Assembly (NCBI GenBank): GCA_028279265.1 | Contig: JANQOC010000009.1 | Coordinates: 1 to 17,349, forward strand | DNA from: Hyphomicrobiales bacterium | Lineage (GTDB): Bacteria > Pseudomonadota > Alphaproteobacteria > Rhizobiales > CAYWUX01 | Length of the DNA stretch: 17,349 bases | Reading direction: 5' to 3' | In this document: one piece after another, positions 15,519 to 17,349 of the stretch | Numbering within the stretch: position 1 is the stretch's first letter | How the letters are laid out: every line of letters starts with the position of its first letter | Notes under the pieces: model-generated | Database searches by the model: none | Seen by the model: the letters and a program-made list of their open reading frames with translations, nothing else | Told to the model about the DNA's origin: nothing | Position numbers and translations under genes: made by a program

Positions 15519-17122
15519 ACATTCTGTTTATCATGGCGGATCAGCTTCGGTACGATTACTTGGGATGCACGGGTCATCCATATATTCGCACGCCGAACAT
15601 AGATGCATTGGCCCGAAGGGGTGTGCGATTTGATAATGCCTATGTTCAATCCCCGATTTGTGGCCCCAGCCGCATGAGCTTCTATACGGGAAGGTATGCG
15701 CGCAGTCATGGTTCAACATGGAATGACATTCCCCTCAAGATTGGTGAATTGACACTCGGTGATCACTTGCGCCCGCTGGGCATGGATGCAGTTTTATGCG
15801 GCAAATCTCACATGGCCGCAGATAAGCAGGGCATGGAAAGACTGGGCCTCGATCCGGAAAGCCTGATCGGCGTTCGTGCCGCAGAATGTGGGTTCGACAT
15901 CTGGGATCGCCATGATGGCGAAATACCCATGGGCGTTGTCGACAAACCCAATGAATACCAGGATTACCTGCGAGGTCTTGGCTATGATGGTCCCAACCCC
16001 TGGGAACAATGGGCTAATTCCGCTGAGGGTGACGATGGCGAGATCCTCTCCGGCTGGCTTATGTCTCATGCCAGCCAACCCGCCCGCGTTAAAGAAGAAC
16101 ACTCTGAGACACCTTATACCACGACACGGGCAATGGAATTCATCGATCAGGCCGGGGACAATCCCTGGTGCCTGCACGTCAGCTACATTAAACCGCACTG
16201 GCCGTACATTGTTCCCGAACCCTATCACGAACTCTATAGCAAGGATGATGTCATTCCGGTGATCCGCAGCGAGGCTGAGAAAGACAATCCGCATCCGTTA
16301 CTGCAGGCCTACTATAAGCACCGTTTTTGTAAGGTATTCGAACGGGACGAAGTTCGGGAGACCGTTATTCCCGCCTATATGGGTCTCATTACACAGTTGG
16401 ATGATCAAATAGGTCGTCTGATGCAACATCTGGAGAACACGGGACAGATCGACAATACATTAATTGTATTCACGTCCGATCATGGAGACTATCTCGGAGA
16501 TCACTGGCTCGGTGAAAAAGAACTGTTTCACGAACAGTCCGTTAAAATTCCATTGATCATCGTCGACCCCCGAACGGAAGCGGATATCAGCCGGGGTAAA
16601 GTCACCGATGCACTCGTCGAGGCCATTGATCTCGTGCCAACCTTTGTTGAGATAGCCGGAGGCAAGCCGCGACCGGAAATTCTCGAGGGTTATTCGCTTT
16701 TGCCGCTTATTCGCGAGGAGACAAACAAGGTCCGAGATTTTGTGATCAGCGAGTATGATTATACATTCAAGGGTGCCCGCCATTTTCTCAATCAACCGAT
16801 TGCGGACTGTCGCCTGGCGATGGTTTTCGATGGACGCTACAAACTGGTGCATGCGGAAGGTTTTCGCCCCTTCCTGTACGATTTAGAGGAGGATCCTCAA
16901 GAGTTTGTCGACCAGGGTGACAATCCTCAAATGGAACAAACAAGGGACGAACTTCTCGAATTGCTTCACAGCTGGTACAGGAGACACCATACGCGTACAA
17001 CAATTTCCGAAGAAGAGATCGAAGCGCGCGTGGGAGGCGACATTCGCAAAGGGCTTTATGTTGGTTTCTGGAATGAAGAAGAACGTGCCGAGGCCGACAA
17101 GCTGGGTCGCTCTGGCAATTAG
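15515..17122 (+). CDS. Cytoplasmic formylglycine-dependent sulfatase (S1 family)
   Basis: 535-residue alkaline-phosphatase-superfamily hydrolase. The formylglycine signature is CGPSR followed by MSFYTGR, with Cys49 as the residue to be oxidised to formylglycine by a maturase not encoded here. Metal ligands are likely Asp9 and Gln10 (MADQLRYD, with DQ instead of the common DD) and the Asp-His of FTSDHGDYLGDH. GKSHM (96-100) and YIKPHWPY supply the usual Lys and His that bind the sulfate group. There is no signal peptide, so the enzyme acts in the cytoplasm on imported organosulfate. DQ-type sulfatases are close to choline sulfatases and phosphonate monoester hydrolases, so the substrate class is uncertain. 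The ATG is preceded by GGAAAG. It is divergent from the crotonase-led operon, suggesting a shared pathway. Confidence 0.9.
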   Translation: MNILFIMADQLRYDYLGCTGHPYIRTPNIDALARRGVRFDNAYVQSPICGPSRMSFYTGRYARSHGSTWNDIPLKIGELTLGDHLRPLGMDAVLCGKSHMAADKQGMERLGLDPESLIGVRAAECGFDIWDRHDGEIPMGVVDKPNEYQDYLRGLGYDGPNPWEQWANSAEGDDGEILSGWLMSHASQPARVKEEHSETPYTTTRAMEFIDQAGDNPWCLHVSYIKPHWPYIVPEPYHELYSKDDVIPVIRSEAEKDNPHPLLQAYYKHRFCKVFERDEVRETVIPAYMGLITQLDDQIGRLMQHLENTGQIDNTLIVFTSDHGDYLGDHWLGEKELFHEQSVKIPLIIVDPRTEADISRGKVTDALVEAIDLVPTFVEIAGGKPRPEILEGYSLLPLIREETNKVRDFVISEYDYTFKGARHFLNQPIADCRLAMVFDGRYKLVHAEGFRPFLYDLEEDPQEFVDQGDNPQMEQTRDELLELLHSWYRRHHTRTTISEEEIEARVGGDIRKGLYVGFWNEEERAEADKLGRSGN

Positions 17123-17266
17123 CGTTTCTCAGGAGACTGAAAACAGGGATTAGCGGTCAGCCAAAGATTAGGATTTGAAACATGGGGCATAAATACAATC
17201 CAGAAATTTAGCTCTCCGGGACTTCCATTGTGCTGCAATTTTCAGGCCTCGTAGGCGGATATACCC
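17123..17266. other. Convergent spacer after the sulfatase gene
   Basis: This 144-base gap lies between the sulfatase stop and the 3' end of the truncated LysR gene on the other strand. No clear stem-loop with a T-tract, tRNA or repeat is visible. Confidence 0.4.
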
Positions 17267-17349
17267 TCAAGTTTCCCAAGCCGGCTTTTTACCGATCTTT
17301 TCGATAAGGAAATCCATAAAAACCCGAACCTTGGGTGAAAGAACATTGG
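17267..17349 (-). CDS. LysR-family regulator, C-terminal fragment (cut by window edge)
   Basis: Reading the minus strand from the right edge, an open frame gives the 26 residues NVLSPKVRVFMDFLIEKIGK followed by KPAWET, then TGA at 17269-17267. The LSPKVRVF-hDFL pattern is the characteristic C-terminal end of many LysR-type regulators, of the subgroup that regulates oxidoreductases. The rest of the gene, including the helix-turn-helix, lies outside the window. It converges on the sulfatase gene, so it could be a regulator of this cluster or an unrelated neighbour. Confidence 0.7.
   Translation of the reverse strand, partial: NVLSPKVRVFMDFLIEKIGKKPAWET

Noticed and set aside
15794..16294. 166-codon minus-strand ORF inside the sulfatase
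   Set aside because: Antisense shadow of a strongly supported sulfatase frame; the hydrophobic composition derives from the opposite strand.

Overview
The window looks like a chromosomal segment of an alphaproteobacterium, probably a marine or soil heterotroph rich in transporters. The evidence is a sorbitol/mannitol operon of the type known from Rhodobacter sphaeroides (smo/mtlK genes), a TAXI-type TRAP transporter, LysR and AraC regulators, and dense packing with ATGA/GTGA overlaps. No rRNA, tRNA, CRISPR array, insertion sequence or phage gene is visible.

Region 1 (1-5772, all + strand) is a polyol uptake and oxidation operon. It holds a 5'-truncated SmoF-like permease, a SmoG-like permease, a sorbitol dehydrogenase of the SDR family (smoS), an AraC-family regulator, a long-chain mannitol 2-dehydrogenase (mtlK) and the ABC ATPase (smoK). 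The genes overlap or are separated by a few bases, so they form one transcription unit. The substrate-binding protein gene (smoE) is presumably just upstream of the window. Hexitols would be imported by ABC transport and oxidised to ketoses such as fructose.

Region 2 (5862-11433) holds, on the minus strand, a two-component-type flavin-dependent monooxygenase of the acyl-CoA dehydrogenase fold and a LysR regulator. Divergent from the LysR gene is a TAXI TRAP transporter: a periplasmic binding protein followed by a fused 4TM/12TM permease. The LysR-TAXI intergenic space carries a LysR-type palindrome that overlaps a TATAAT box.

Region 3 (11481-17122) is a catabolic module. On the minus strand, in transcription order, are a crotonase-fold protein resembling 6-oxocamphor hydrolase, a 3-hydroxyacyl-CoA dehydrogenase-family enzyme, a fumarylacetoacetate hydrolase-family enzyme and an SDR. 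Divergently transcribed is a cytoplasmic formylglycine-type sulfatase. The 385-base divergent promoter region contains an inverted repeat, repeated ATTGGA half-sites and a possible 32-codon leader ORF overlapping the sulfatase start. The window closes with the C-terminus of another LysR regulator on the minus strand (17267-17349).

The most interesting hypothesis is that regions 2 and 3 form an undescribed pathway. An organosulfate or other anionic alicyclic/aromatic compound would enter through TAXI, be desulfated in the cytoplasm, and be oxidised by the SDR, the HAD-family enzyme and the monooxygenase. It would then be cut by two CoA-independent C-C hydrolases, one of the beta-diketone hydrolase type and one of the FAH type. 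No CoA ligase or thiolase is present in the window, which fits hydrolytic rather than thiolytic C-C cleavage. The substrate is not determinable from sequence alone.
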